In this document: piece after piece, positions 27,211 to 37,500 of the stretch
Position numbering within the stretch: the first letter of the stretch is position 1
How the letters are laid out: every line of letters begins with the position of its first letter
Assembly (NCBI RefSeq): GCF_009183365.2
Contig: NZ_CP068230.1
Coordinates: 1,951,001 to 2,015,000 of the forward strand
Source of the DNA: Shewanella algae
Lineage (GTDB): Bacteria; Pseudomonadota; Gammaproteobacteria; Enterobacterales; Shewanellaceae
Length of the DNA: 64,000 bases
Reading direction: 5' to 3'
The notes under the pieces: model-generated
What the model saw: the letters and a program-made list of their open reading frames with translations, nothing else
Told to the model about the DNA's origin: nothing
Databases searched by the model: none
Position numbers and translations under genes: made by a program

Positions 27211-28338
27211 ATGAGTAAAATGTTTCGACTGGGCCTTATCATTAATCCGCTGGCCGGGCTTGGGGGCAGTGTGGCCCTCAAGGGCAGCGACGGTGTGGCA
27301 AAAGAGGCGCTGAGCCTTGGCGCCACCCCCAAGGCCGGGCTGCGAATGGAGCAGGCCTTGGCTGTGATAACGCCTTTTGCCGAGCGCCTGCAAATTTATA
27401 CCGCCTCGGGTAACATGGGCGCCGACCTGGCGCAAAAGCTGGGTTTTCGCACAAAGGTGTGTTACCAGGCGGCAATGGATACCAGTCGCAGTGATACCCA
27501 GGCTGCCGCTAAGGCCTTGATGGCGCAGGAGCTGGACTTGCTGCTGTTTGCCGGCGGCGATGGCACGGCAAGGGATATCTATGGCGTTGTCGGTGAGCAC
27601 TTCCCTGTACTCGGTGTACCGGCCGGGGTCAAAATTCATTCGGGTGTTTACGGCATTACTCCCCATGCATCCGGGCTGGTATTAAAGCAACTGCTGGAAG
27701 GCGCCCTGGTGAGTCTGATGAGCGCCGATGTGATGGACATAGATGAAGAGGCCTTCCGCCAAGGCACGGTCAGGGCGCGGCGTTATGGTGAAATGACAGT
27801 GCCTGCCGAGCCGCGATATATCCAGGCGGTGAAGATGGGCGGCCGCGAGGTGGATGAACTGGTGCTGGCGGATATTGCCGCCGAGGTGGTCGGCGATATG
27901 GAAGATGAGCTCTATATTATGGGCTCCGGCAGTACAGTGGCGGCCGTGATGGAGGAGCTGGGGCTCGATAACACCCTGCTCGGGGTGGATCTGGTGCAGA
28001 ACAAGGCCCTGCTGGCCTCAGATCTTAATGCGGCGCAGTTATTGAGTGCCACTGAAAATCAAAAGGTTAAGTTGGTCATTACCCTGATAGGCGGCCAAGG
28101 GCACATTCTTGGCCGTGGCAATCAGCAGTTGTCGCCCGAGCTTATCAGGCGCATTGCTAAGGAAAATATCATCATTCTTGCCACCAAAAGCAAACTAAAA
28201 GCACTTGAAGGCAGGCCGCTTATCGTGGATAGTGGCGACCAGAAATTGGATAGCGAACTTAGTGGCTATTATCGAATTGTGACAGGTTACCGGGATTACG
28301 TGATGTATCAGGTGGCCAACCCAGACTTAGCGGAGTAG
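27211..28338 (+). CDS. ATP-NAD kinase family protein
   Basis: 375 residues from ATG 27211, preceded by GGAGAGAG. The opening LGLIINPLAGLGGSVALKGS and the GGDGTARDIYGVV loop match the diacylglycerol/NAD kinase fold. VPAGVKIHSGVYGITPHASG and IGGQGHILGRGNQQLSPELI are typical of the PpnK-like family that stands beside yfcL in many gammaproteobacteria. It probably phosphorylates NAD or a related compound, but this is not the canonical nadK. It is followed after three bases by yfcL. Confidence 0.85.
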   Translation: MSKMFRLGLIINPLAGLGGSVALKGSDGVAKEALSLGATPKAGLRMEQALAVITPFAERLQIYTASGNMGADLAQKLGFRTKVCYQAAMDTSRSDTQAAAKALMAQELDLLLFAGGDGTARDIYGVVGEHFPVLGVPAGVKIHSGVYGITPHASGLVLKQLLEGALVSLMSADVMDIDEEAFRQGTVRARRYGEMTVPAEPRYIQAVKMGGREVDELVLADIAAEVVGDMEDELYIMGSGSTVAAVMEELGLDNTLLGVDLVQNKALLASDLNAAQLLSATENQKVKLVITLIGGQGHILGRGNQQLSPELIRRIAKENIIILATKSKLKALEGRPLIVDSGDQKLDSELSGYYRIVTGYRDYVMYQVANPDLAE

Positions 28339-28341
28339 AGC

Positions 28342-28611
28342 ATGTTAGAGAAGTACGAACAGGCATTGGAGCAGTGGATTGGCGAGATAGTGGCCGGCGG
28401 TGACGATGATGCCCTGTTTGCCAGCGGTTACCTGCAGGGTCATTTTGCCGTGGTGCTGGCCGAGCTGGAAAACGAGTCAGAGCAAGGGCCGGATGCCTTG
28501 AATGAGCGGATGCAGCAATGCCTGAAACTGGCAGCCAAAGAGCTTGAAGATGCCGATTACCGTCTGGTGGATAACGCTTGGTCAGAACTGAAACAGCGGA
28601 TCGCCGCCTGA
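28342..28611 (+). CDS. yfcL: YfcL family protein
   Basis: 89 residues, acidic and mostly helical (LEKYEQALEQWIGEIVAGGD, YLQGHFAVVLAELE). Length and sequence fit YfcL, a family of unknown function conserved beside mnmC in Enterobacteria, Vibrio and Shewanella. GGAG precedes the ATG. It is the last gene of the aroC-side transcript and is followed by a terminator shared with mnmC. Confidence 0.88.
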   Translation: MLEKYEQALEQWIGEIVAGGDDDALFASGYLQGHFAVVLAELENESEQGPDALNERMQQCLKLAAKELEDADYRLVDNAWSELKQRIAA

Positions 28612-28627
28612 GTCTGGTTTAAGCAAG

Positions 28628-28653
28628 AAAAAGCCCCGTTCGGGGCTTTTTTT
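28628..28653. terminator. Bidirectional terminator between yfcL and mnmC
   Basis: AAAAAGCCCCG / CGGGGCTTTTT with a 2-base TT between the arms (UUCG-type loop) and T7. Confidence 0.92.
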
Positions 28654-28697
28654 GTGTCTGACTTTTTGTGTCTGAAATGATAGCGAATGCAGAGAGT

Positions 28698-30758
28698 TTA
28701 CAGCGCCTTGCCTCTGATGAGCTTTCGCATCCACATCCGGTTGGGGTTGAGGCGCTGCAGCAGTGTACTTCCCACAGGCAAAGGCTGATGGCAAAGCTCT
28801 GATGCCAGAATTTCCGCCGCCAACGGGCCGGTACTGAGGCCGCGGGAGCCCAAACCACCAAGAACATACAGACCCGGATGCACAGGCGCCTGCGTCTGTT
28901 GCCAGTAGCGGGCACTCTCGGGAGTGTGCTGATGTTGCTGATAGCCCTGCATTAGTGCCTCGACATCCGGCGCTTGTCCCAACATGGGGAAGTGATCCCG
29001 GGTGACCATACGCACACCCACTCTGGCACCTTGCCCCATCACCAGCCCCTGGTGCCAGTCGGCATCCGGATAACTCATGGCGATTTTTTGCAGGTTTTCT
29101 CTCTGCTCGACTGCGCTGTAGGCCAATTGCTCGGGATCTTTAACATAACTGGCTCCCAGGCAATGAATACCCTCCCAGGCCGGGGTGAGATAGCCCTTGG
29201 CGCAGAGTACAGTCTTAAGCGCTCCCAAACCGCCTTGGGTTGCCACTTCACTGACCTGGCCGCGAAAGGGGGAGGCGGGCAGGGCCGAAGTTTGTGGCAG
29301 CGCCGTCAGCGAAGCGCCGCTTGCCAGCACCAGTTTTTTGAATGGTCCAAAGCGGTGACCATCGGCTGCACTCAGCCACCAGAGGCTACCTTCTCTTGAA
29401 ATCTCGCTGATATGGGTTCGGGGTTGAAAGTCACAGTAAGTCGAGTAGACGGCGTATTGGATGGCGGCCTGACACAGGGCTCTGGGACAGACCCAGCCAC
29501 CCAGAGGGTAAAAAAGACCATCTTCTTTTATATCCAATCCCGCAAGCTCTGTCGCCTCAGTGTTGTCGACCCGGCGCAGAATATCCGAGTGCCAGTTTTG
29601 GCCCTCGGCAATCTTATTCAGACGGGCGCGGCTTCGCTCATCAAAACCTGTATGCAACACACCGCAAAAGTCATGGGCGATATCGAAACCGGCGGCAGCC
29701 AGCGCGGTTATCCGCCGCCGACTAAAGAGAAAACCTTGTTGGAACAGGGTGTTGAGCTCGGATGTTTCCGGAGTCAACAGCGGGTAGAGCGCGCCCTGAC
29801 GGTTGCCGCTGGCGCTTTCACCCGCGTTTTCCTCGCTGCAAAATACCTGGCTGGCTTGTTTACGCTCTGCCAGCGACAACGCCAACTGACAGCCGGCCAC
29901 ACCGGCGCCGATAATGGCAACACTGTCATCGGCTGCAAGCGCCGGCTCCCGATAGAGTGGCCAGGGCGCCAGCCGGGCACTGCTTTGGTGCCGCAAGGCA
30001 AGGCGCTCTGCCTTGGCGATAGGCTCGAGCTCAGTTTGGTGAGTCAAAAGCAGCGATGCCGGGCTGCTAAAATCCGCAGCATTGAGGCCGCTATTGACCA
30101 TTAAGGGCGCAAATCTTTCTTTTCTTTCCGGTAAGCACAGCAGGGCGGCGCTGTCTTTGGCCAGGCGAGCCATCTGCCAGGCTGCTGCCTGAGAGGGCAA
30201 GGACTCGGCAAGCCACAGCCAGTTGTCTATCCAACCTTGATGGCTTAAACCTGGCAGCTCTTTGAGCAGCACAGCGTCGAATTCAAGATAGAGATCCAGT
30301 CTCAGCCTGCCGCCATCGAGCACAAAGCGCTGGCAGCCTGGGAGCGCCATGGGTTTTCCTGCCTGCAGCTCGGCGAGCAAACTCATTACTGCAGTCGTTT
30401 GACTCTCGGCGGATGTCGTATTTTTTGCCTTCTGCCATAATTGCAGTTTGTTTTTCAGAAGCTCGAGCGACTCGGCCTGAGAGTTTTTATCGGCGGCGAA
30501 CAGCAAAAGTTGTAACACAAGCTTGGGATAATCCTGCCTTAGTTGGCTCCAGAGTTGTATCAGCGGCAACAGGGTTTCGCCGCCTACCGCCGCCAGACAG
30601 ATTTGCCGTCCAAGGGGCTTGTCATCGAGCCGGGTTTGTTGGTAGGGCGCAAGAGTTGTCGCCGGGGCTTGTGTTGTTTCTGCAGATGTGGGATTTTGGC
30701 TGCAAGTTTGCGTATTTTCACTGCCGGATGGCCGAAGTTGTTCCTGTTTCACGGGCAA
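28698..30758 (-). CDS. mnmC: MnmC, FAD-dependent cmnm5s2U34 tRNA oxidoreductase with a degenerate methyltransferase half
   Basis: 686 residues. The C-terminal half (from about 270) is a good FAD/DAO oxidoreductase: VAIIGAGVAGCQLALSLAER, ESASGNRQGALYPLL, DHFPMLGQAPD, VLGGLGSRGLSTGPLAAEI. It removes the carboxymethyl group from cmnm5U34 of tRNA. The N-terminal half aligns in position with the MnmD methyltransferase (for example PLIQLWSQLRQDYP, MALPGCQRFVLDGGRLRLDL) but lacks the SAM-binding GFGTGLNF block (here AAVGGETLL) and the catalytic DGFAPAKNP block (here WLAESLPSQAAAW). So methylation to mnm5U must come from elsewhere or be absent. The start is TTG 30758; GTG two codons later is also possible. 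Confidence 0.9.
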   Translation of the reverse strand: MPVKQEQLRPSGSENTQTCSQNPTSAETTQAPATTLAPYQQTRLDDKPLGRQICLAAVGGETLLPLIQLWSQLRQDYPKLVLQLLLFAADKNSQAESLELLKNKLQLWQKAKNTTSAESQTTAVMSLLAELQAGKPMALPGCQRFVLDGGRLRLDLYLEFDAVLLKELPGLSHQGWIDNWLWLAESLPSQAAAWQMARLAKDSAALLCLPERKERFAPLMVNSGLNAADFSSPASLLLTHQTELEPIAKAERLALRHQSSARLAPWPLYREPALAADDSVAIIGAGVAGCQLALSLAERKQASQVFCSEENAGESASGNRQGALYPLLTPETSELNTLFQQGFLFSRRRITALAAAGFDIAHDFCGVLHTGFDERSRARLNKIAEGQNWHSDILRRVDNTEATELAGLDIKEDGLFYPLGGWVCPRALCQAAIQYAVYSTYCDFQPRTHISEISREGSLWWLSAADGHRFGPFKKLVLASGASLTALPQTSALPASPFRGQVSEVATQGGLGALKTVLCAKGYLTPAWEGIHCLGASYVKDPEQLAYSAVEQRENLQKIAMSYPDADWHQGLVMGQGARVGVRMVTRDHFPMLGQAPDVEALMQGYQQHQHTPESARYWQQTQAPVHPGLYVLGGLGSRGLSTGPLAAEILASELCHQPLPVGSTLLQRLNPNRMWMRKLIRGKAL

Positions 30759-30892
30759 TCTTTTACTCTGGAGGCCTTGTTCGGCATTATTTTACCCAAG
30801 TTTACGGAAAGCTGACCACTTAAATGCTGTAAAACGGCTAACATGGCGTCAGCAAAAGTAGGTACTGAATTGTACGGAATGGATAGTAAAAC

Positions 30893-32104
30893 ATGAAAAG
30901 AGTCGTGATCACCGGAATTGGCGTTGTTTCAAGTATCGGTAATAACAAACAAGAAGTGACTGAATCTCTCAAGGCTGGCCGCAGTGGTATCACCCACTCG
31001 GATCAGTTTGAGGAGATGCAGCTGCGCAGTCATGTCTGGGGCGACATCAAACTCAATCCCGCAGAGCTTATTGATCGCAAGGCGTTGCGTTTTATGGGTG
31101 ATGCCGCAGCCTACGCCTATTTGGCTATGCAGCAAGCTATTGAAGACAGCAGTCTGACCGAAGAGCAGTATTCAGATCCTCGTGTGGGTCTTATCGTGGG
31201 TACCGGCGGCGCTTCGTCTTCCAACCAGGTTCAGGCGGCAGACACCTTGCGTGCCAAAGGCGTCAAGCGTGTGGGTCCTTATATTGTGCCGCGGATTATG
31301 TCTTCTACTGCCAGTGCCTGTCTGGCGACGCCCTTCAAAATTAAAGGGATGAACTATTCCATCAGCTCGGCCTGTGCCACCAGTGCGCACTGTATCGGTC
31401 ACGCGGTGGAACTTATCCAGATGGGTAAACAGGATATGGTCTTTGCCGGCGGCGCCGAAGAGATCGACTGGACCCTGACCATGGGCTTTGATGCTATGGG
31501 CGCTTTGTCGACCAAGTATAACGACACACCGGAAAAAGCTTCCCGCACCTATGATGCCGACCGTGATGGCTTTGTTATCTCTGGTGGCGGTGGCATAGTG
31601 ATTGTTGAAGAGCTGGAGCACGCGCTGGCCCGTGGTGCCAAGATTTATGCCGAAGTCATCGGCTACGGCGCTTCATCAGACGGTTATGACATGGTTGCCC
31701 CAAGCGGTGAAGGTGCGGTGCGCTGCATGAAGATGGCGCTGGAGTCAGTAGATACACCTATCGATTATGTTAACACTCACGGTACTTCTACCCCTGTCGG
31801 TGATGTGCGTGAGTTGGAAGCCTTGCGTGAAGTTTTCGACGGCCAGATGCCGGCGATTGCCTCAACCAAGTCGCTGACAGGCCATGCCCTGGGCGCAGCC
31901 GGTGTTCATGAGGCTATATACAGCCTGTTGATGCTTGAAGGTGGTTTTATCGCGCCTTCCATCAATATCGACAATCTGGACTCGGCCGCAGAAGGTATGC
32001 CAATTGTACGGGAATACCGCGACGCCGAGCTCAACACTGTTATGAGCAATAGCTTCGGTTTCGGCGGCACCAACGCCACACTGGTGATGCGCAAGTACAA
32101 GTAA
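30893..32104 (+). CDS. fabB: FabB, beta-ketoacyl-ACP synthase I
   Basis: 403 residues, full length. The Cys nucleophile lies in SISSACATSAHC, and the two catalytic His residues in VNTHGTSTPVGD and KSLTGHALGAAGVHE. The C-terminal SNSFGFGGTNATL glycine-rich loop is also present. It elongates acyl-ACP with malonyl-ACP and is required for unsaturated fatty acids. It stands alone between divergent mnmC and a terminator, as in E. coli. Confidence 0.97.
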   Translation: MKRVVITGIGVVSSIGNNKQEVTESLKAGRSGITHSDQFEEMQLRSHVWGDIKLNPAELIDRKALRFMGDAAAYAYLAMQQAIEDSSLTEEQYSDPRVGLIVGTGGASSSNQVQAADTLRAKGVKRVGPYIVPRIMSSTASACLATPFKIKGMNYSISSACATSAHCIGHAVELIQMGKQDMVFAGGAEEIDWTLTMGFDAMGALSTKYNDTPEKASRTYDADRDGFVISGGGGIVIVEELEHALARGAKIYAEVIGYGASSDGYDMVAPSGEGAVRCMKMALESVDTPIDYVNTHGTSTPVGDVRELEALREVFDGQMPAIASTKSLTGHALGAAGVHEAIYSLLMLEGGFIAPSINIDNLDSAAEGMPIVREYRDAELNTVMSNSFGFGGTNATLVMRKYK

Positions 32105-32124
32105 GCGCCTTGATGCAGTGAAAC

Positions 32125-32153
32125 AAGAAGGAAGCCGAATGGCTTCCTTCTTT
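32125..32153 (+). terminator. Terminator of fabB
   Basis: AAGAAGGAAGCC pairs with GGCTTCCTTCTT around GAAT, then TTTG. Confidence 0.85.
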
Positions 32154-32163
32154 GCTTATGAGC

Positions 32164-32193
32164 TGACGCAGAACTTGTTAGTACCTTCCTTAA
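32164..32193. repeat. Possible decayed end of the palindromic element
   Basis: GACGCAG directly followed by ACTTGTT and then ACCTTCCTTAA resembles the right end of the element at 42864-43141 after loss of about 11 bases. It lies just past the fabB terminator. Confidence 0.25.
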
Positions 32194-32269
32194 ATGTGCG
32201 CCGGACTCAGACAAGTCTGCAGGCCGCTGATAGAATAGCGGCTTAATCCACAACAGAGCAGGAAAGTCG

Positions 32270-33400
32270 ATGAAGTTGGTGGTTGATGAAAATATGCCCT
32301 ATGTGCTGCCCTTGTTTGCCGAGCTGGGGGAGATAGTGGCCGTTGATGGTCGTCATCTGGATGCGGCCACCGTAGCAGATGCCGATGTCTTGCTGGTGCG
32401 CTCGGTCACCGAGGTCAATGAGGCATTGCTGGCAGGTGCACATAAGCTTAAATTTGTCGGCAGTGCCACCATAGGGACAGATCATGTGGACAAGGCTTAT
32501 CTGGCGTCCCGTAATATCCCCTTTTCCAATGCCCCAGGTTGCAATGCCACCGCAGTTGGCGAGTATGCTTTTATCGCCATGTTGGAGTTGGCCAACAGAT
32601 TTGATACTCAGCTCAAGGGCAAAACCGTTGGCATAGTCGGCGCCGGCAATACCGGCTCGGCGCTGGCGCGCTGCCTTGAAGCCTACGGAATCAATACCTT
32701 GCTCTGCGACCCCTTACTGGCCAAGGCTGGAGACAGCTGCCGTTTTGTCAGCCTGGATGAACTGATTGCCGGCGCCGATATTGTTAGTCTGCACGTACCT
32801 CTGACCCGGGATGGCGAACATCCTACTTGGTATCTGTTTGACGAGCAGCGACTGGAGACATTGAAACCCGGCTGCTGGTTGCTTAACTGCTGCCGCGGTG
32901 AAGTGATAGACAATCGCGCGCTGATCCGGGTCAAGGCCAAGCGGCCGGACCTCAAGTTGGTACTGGATGTTTGGCAAGGGGAGCCCAACCCCATGATGGA
33001 ACTGGTGTCTTTGGTGGAGTTTGCTACCCCGCATATTGCCGGTTACAGCCTGGAAGGCAAGGCCCGGGGCACTTTCATGTTATATCAGGCCTTGATGGCG
33101 ATACTCAATCGCCCGGCGGACAAGTCGCTTGCCACTCTATTGCCCGAGCGCTGGAATTCCCGGCTCGATATCAGCAGTATGCCCGATGAAAAGGCATTAT
33201 TGTCTCTATGCCGATTTATTTATGATCTACGTGATGACGATGAAAAATTCCGGAAAATGCTGAAAAACCCCGCAGGTTTTGATGACATGAGAAAAAATCA
33301 CCGCCATAGGCGAGAATTCAGTGCTTTGACTCTTTCAAACGCCGGGGGTTCTGGGGTAGATTGGTTGTCTCATTTAGGTTTTTCAGGAGTCGGTCTGTAA
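32270..33400 (+). CDS. pdxB: PdxB, erythronate-4-phosphate dehydrogenase
   Basis: 376 residues of the D-2-hydroxyacid dehydrogenase fold. GIVGAGNTGSALARCLEAYG is the NAD-binding loop; the catalytic Arg is in LLNCCRGEVIDN, Glu in VWQGEPNP and His in ATPHIAGYSLEG. The C-terminal PdxB dimerisation domain (about 285-376) is present. It makes 2-oxo-3-hydroxy-4-phosphobutanoate in PLP synthesis. AGGAAAG precedes the ATG. The stop is fused to the start of asd (TAAATG), so the two are co-expressed. Confidence 0.95.
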   Translation: MKLVVDENMPYVLPLFAELGEIVAVDGRHLDAATVADADVLLVRSVTEVNEALLAGAHKLKFVGSATIGTDHVDKAYLASRNIPFSNAPGCNATAVGEYAFIAMLELANRFDTQLKGKTVGIVGAGNTGSALARCLEAYGINTLLCDPLLAKAGDSCRFVSLDELIAGADIVSLHVPLTRDGEHPTWYLFDEQRLETLKPGCWLLNCCRGEVIDNRALIRVKAKRPDLKLVLDVWQGEPNPMMELVSLVEFATPHIAGYSLEGKARGTFMLYQALMAILNRPADKSLATLLPERWNSRLDISSMPDEKALLSLCRFIYDLRDDDEKFRKMLKNPAGFDDMRKNHRHRREFSALTLSNAGGSGVDWLSHLGFSGVGL

Positions 33401-34417
33401 ATGTCGCAGGAATTTAACGTTGTCGTATTGGGTGCCTCAGGGGCTGTGGGTCAAACCATGATAGAAATCCTTGAGGAGCGTAACTTCCCGGTGGCGAATC
33501 TGTTTCCGCTGGCCAGCAGTCGCAGCGCCGGTGAAACTGTGAGTTTTCACGGTAAACAGGTAGAGATCCTCGATGTGGAGAGCTTCGACTGGACTCAGGC
33601 GCAGATAGGCTTCTTCTCTGCCGGTGGCGATGTCTCGGCCAAGTGGGCGCCGATAGCGGCCGATGCCGGTTGTGTGGTGATAGATAACACCTCCCACTAC
33701 CGTTACGACCTGGATATTCCATTGGTTATTCCAGAGGTCAATCCACAGGCGATTGCCGACTTCCGTAACCGTAATATTATCGCCAATCCCAACTGCTCAA
33801 CCATTCAGATGTTGGTGGCGCTCAAGCCCATCTATGATGCCTTTGGGATCAGCCGTATCAATGTGGCCACTTATCAGTCGGTTTCCGGTACAGGCAAAAA
33901 GGCGATTGAAGAGCTGGCGGGTCAATCTGCCAAGCTGCTGCAGGGCTTGCCTTCAGAGCCCAAGGTTTATGATAAGCAGATAGCTTTCAACGTGTTGCCG
34001 CATATAGATAAGTTTATGGAAAATGGCTATACGAAAGAAGAGATGAAGATGGTTTGGGAAACCCAGAAGATCCTCGGCGACAGCGAGGTTTTGGTGAACC
34101 CTACCGCGGTACGGGTACCTGTGTTCTATGGCCATTCGGAAGCGATTCATATCGAGACGCTGCAGCCGGTTGATGCCGCGGAAGTCAAGGCGGTATTGCG
34201 GGATGCCGAAGGTGTGGTGCTGTTTGAAGATGATGATGATTATCCAACAGCTGTCACCGAAGGTGCCGGTAGTGACCCTGTGTATGTCGGCCGGGTGCGC
34301 AAGGATATTTCCCACGATCTGGGTATAGATCTTTGGGTGGTCTCTGACAATATCCGCAAGGGCGCGGCGCTCAACAGTGTACAGATAGGCGAAATCCTAA
34401 TCCGCGATTATCTCTAG
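33401..34417 (+). CDS. asd: Aspartate-semialdehyde dehydrogenase (Usg position, catalytic Cys present)
   Basis: 338 residues. NADP loop VVVLGASGAVGQTM; catalytic Cys in IANPNCSTIQM; substrate-binding His in VRVPVFYGHSEAIH; SVSGTGKKAIEEL also matches. It makes L-aspartate 4-semialdehyde for lysine, threonine, methionine and DAP. In E. coli the gene at this place is usg, an Asd-like protein that lacks the active-site Cys; here the Cys is kept, so it should be an active enzyme. It overlaps no other gene and ends in a terminator before fimV. Confidence 0.92.
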   Translation: MSQEFNVVVLGASGAVGQTMIEILEERNFPVANLFPLASSRSAGETVSFHGKQVEILDVESFDWTQAQIGFFSAGGDVSAKWAPIAADAGCVVIDNTSHYRYDLDIPLVIPEVNPQAIADFRNRNIIANPNCSTIQMLVALKPIYDAFGISRINVATYQSVSGTGKKAIEELAGQSAKLLQGLPSEPKVYDKQIAFNVLPHIDKFMENGYTKEEMKMVWETQKILGDSEVLVNPTAVRVPVFYGHSEAIHIETLQPVDAAEVKAVLRDAEGVVLFEDDDDYPTAVTEGAGSDPVYVGRVRKDISHDLGIDLWVVSDNIRKGAALNSVQIGEILIRDYL

Positions 34418-34435
34418 AACTTCTTGTTTCTGTTG

Positions 34436-34464
34436 AAAAAGCCTGCAAGCAGCAGGCTTTTTTT
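34436..34464 (+). terminator. Terminator of pdxB-asd
   Basis: AAAAAGCCTGC / GCAGGCTTTTT with AAGCA loop and further T residues. Confidence 0.9.
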
Positions 34465-34583
34465 GTTTTGCAAATGTGAACAGTAGCAGGGCGGACATTT
34501 CTGGTTTATAGTAATCTCAATAAATACAAATGCCTAAAGCCAGTCGTCAGTTGGCGAAACCAGCGCTTGAAAGGGAAGAATGG

Positions 34584-37500
34584 ATGAACTTTCGCACTTC
34601 ATATCTTGTTGGCCTGATGGCCGCTTTTTTTGCCCTGAACCAAGGTACTCTCATTGAACCCGCCCATGCAGAAGGCCTGAAAATTACCGGCCCTGATGGT
34701 CAGGTGCGCCAACAGGTGCGCCAACAGGTACGCCAGTATGGACCGACTACGCCATCAGACACCTTCTGGAGCATTGCCCAGAAAGTCAGACCGGATTCCA
34801 GTGTTAGCATCTATCAGGTCATGGCCGCTATATTTGAGGCCAACCCGCACGCCTTCACCTCCAATAATTACAACAGCCTGGAACGGGGCATGATACTGCT
34901 GATCCCTTCCAAAGAGGTGATGCAGGCTATTCCCCAGAGTATGGCCAGAGCCCGTGCCGAGCAGGACGACAAGAGCTGGTCTTCCGGTAAGCCGCTAAAA
35001 GCAGATGATGGCAAAATTGAAACTGCCAAAGCCCCCGAGCGTGAAAGCCAAGCCGCAAAAGAGCCAACGCCGGCCACCCAAACTCCAACGGCGGCGCAGC
35101 CATCCAAGGTAGCTACAAGTGCCAAGGAAAACAGCGCGCAGCCGAAAGTCAGTGAGCCAGCGACTGAGCCAACTCAAGTGGCTGCAGACAAATCGCCAGC
35201 CACCACAACCGAAAAAGCAGCCACGGAAGCAACTCCGGAAACGGCCGACGACAACAGCATTGAAGCGCTGCAGAGCCGCAATCTGAGCCTGACCGATGAA
35301 CTGGGACGCGCGCAGGATCTGCTCACAGTGGCCAATACCGATAACCAAGGGCTGCAAGCGCAAATCGATGAACTGAATCAGCGTCTGTCTGTGTTGGAAG
35401 AATCGCTGCAGGCCAGCAAAAAGCAGGAGCAGCAACTCAAAGCCGAAAATGCTGAACTCAAGCAGCAACTTCAAGCTGCCAGTGCTACGGCTAATGAGCC
35501 GGACGACCTCTGGCGCAGCCTGATGGACAACCCGCTGTTACTGGCCCTGGCCGCGGCCATACCCGCGGTACTGCTGTTGTTATTGCTATGGAGCATGCTG
35601 CGCCGCAGACGTAAACAGAGTGATGCCCAAGCACCACAGACCGAAGCGGCTCCAATGGCTGCCGCGGCTGCCGCCGGCGCGGCCACAGCCGAGATGGCCA
35701 ATGCCGACGACGAATTGGCGGTGCATCTGGATGATGATCCGGACGATTCCATTGATTCACTGCTGGATGTCGACAGCTCAGCGCTGCAGCCTGAGCCGGA
35801 AGTTGAGAGTGACAACGAGCAGATGGACATGGCGCAGGAGATGTTCATCGACTCGGGAGAGGGAGATGACACCCAAGAGGCCGAAGATGAAGGCCAGTCC
35901 CTTGATGATCTTTGGGCCGAAGCCATGGGCGAGCAGGAGTCGGGTGAGCAGGAAGAACCCGCTGAAGAAGACTTGGACTCACTGCTGGCCGGATTGGACG
36001 ATACCGATAAACAGGAAACCATTCCTGAAGAGTTGCAGGCCGAAAGTGTTCCAGCATCAGAGCCTGAGCTCAGTGAAACCTTACCCGAAGATGTGACGGC
36101 CGCTTTCGACCAGAGCTTTGAAGCCGAGCTTGAACAGAATCTCAATCTCGAACCCGAAGAGCAGAGCCCCGAGCCTGAATTGGATACAGAGCTGCAGAGT
36201 TTGGATTTGGATAGCCAGGCCGATGACAGCGCTGTAGTCATTGATGAGGATGAAGATCTCAGTGCCGCCATCGCTGCCGAATTGGCCGAAGATGAGCAGG
36301 CTGAAGAAACTCTGGATGAGACACAGGAAGCCGATCTCGATGCGCTGCTGGCCGGGTTTGACGTCAATGAAAACACAGAACCTCAAATTGAAGCCGGTAC
36401 TCAAGTTGAAGACGATAGTAAGACTGAAGCCGAGGAAAATCTTAGCGCTGCCATTGCTGCCGAGCTGGATGAGGATGACTCAGCTGATACCGAGCTGGGC
36501 GAAGAAGCAGACATTGATGCCTTGTTGGCTGGATTCGACTCGCCTGCAGAAGAGAGCATTGAAACGGAAGACTTAAGTGACGCTATCGCCGCAGAGCTTG
36601 AAGATGACAATGTTGCCATAGACTCCAGCGATACAGAGGCAGACATAGATGCCTTGCTGGCAGGCTTCGATGACTTGGGCGATGCTGTCGAGACTCAGGA
36701 AGCTGAAGCAGAGCCGGTTCAAGCTGAGGGAGAGAGTGAAGATCTGGACGCCTTGTTGGCTGGGCTTGCGGATGACGTAATTGCGATAGATAACCTTGAT
36801 GAGGCGATAGCTGAGACTGACGAGGAAGATAGCTCAGAGGTTGAGTCGGGTGATGCCACTGAGCGCAGCGATGCCGAATTGGATGCCATGCTGGCAGGCT
36901 TGTCGCAGGTTGAGGACTTGGATGAGCCTAAGAAGTCCGATGAAACCGATACTTTAGCCGATGAGAGCAGGGATACCGACAGCGCGCCACAAAGCGCTCA
37001 ACGCAGCGACAAGGATTCCGGCTTCTTCGACGATCTCAAGGCCGGCAGCAAGAGCCATGATCCCCATATTCTTGAGTGGGAGCCCTCCGCACCCAAAGAG
37101 CCTTTGGTTGAGGAAGAGCCCTCAGCGCCAAAAGAGCCTTCAGCGCAAGAAAAGCAAGAGCCTTCAGCGCAAGAAGAGCCTTCAGCCATAGAAGAGCTCT
37201 TGGCTCAAGAGGAACTCTCTAATCAGGAACAGGCTGCTGATGTTGAAGACAGCGTAATAGATACCGAGCAGGCTCTGGATATTGACCTGGCCCAGGATAC
37301 TGACGACAGTGACAAGAGCCTGAGCGACGATGACCTGTTGGCCGCTTTTTCTGAAAACGTTGCCAAGGAAGCGGAGGCGGATGAGGAATTCAGTCTCGAA
37401 CTGGATGATGATGACTCGCTGGATCTCGAAGACCATAAACTGACAGTGGATGAAGCACTGGCGGCCCTCGATGCCAAAGAAAAAGGCAAGGTGGCTTCCA

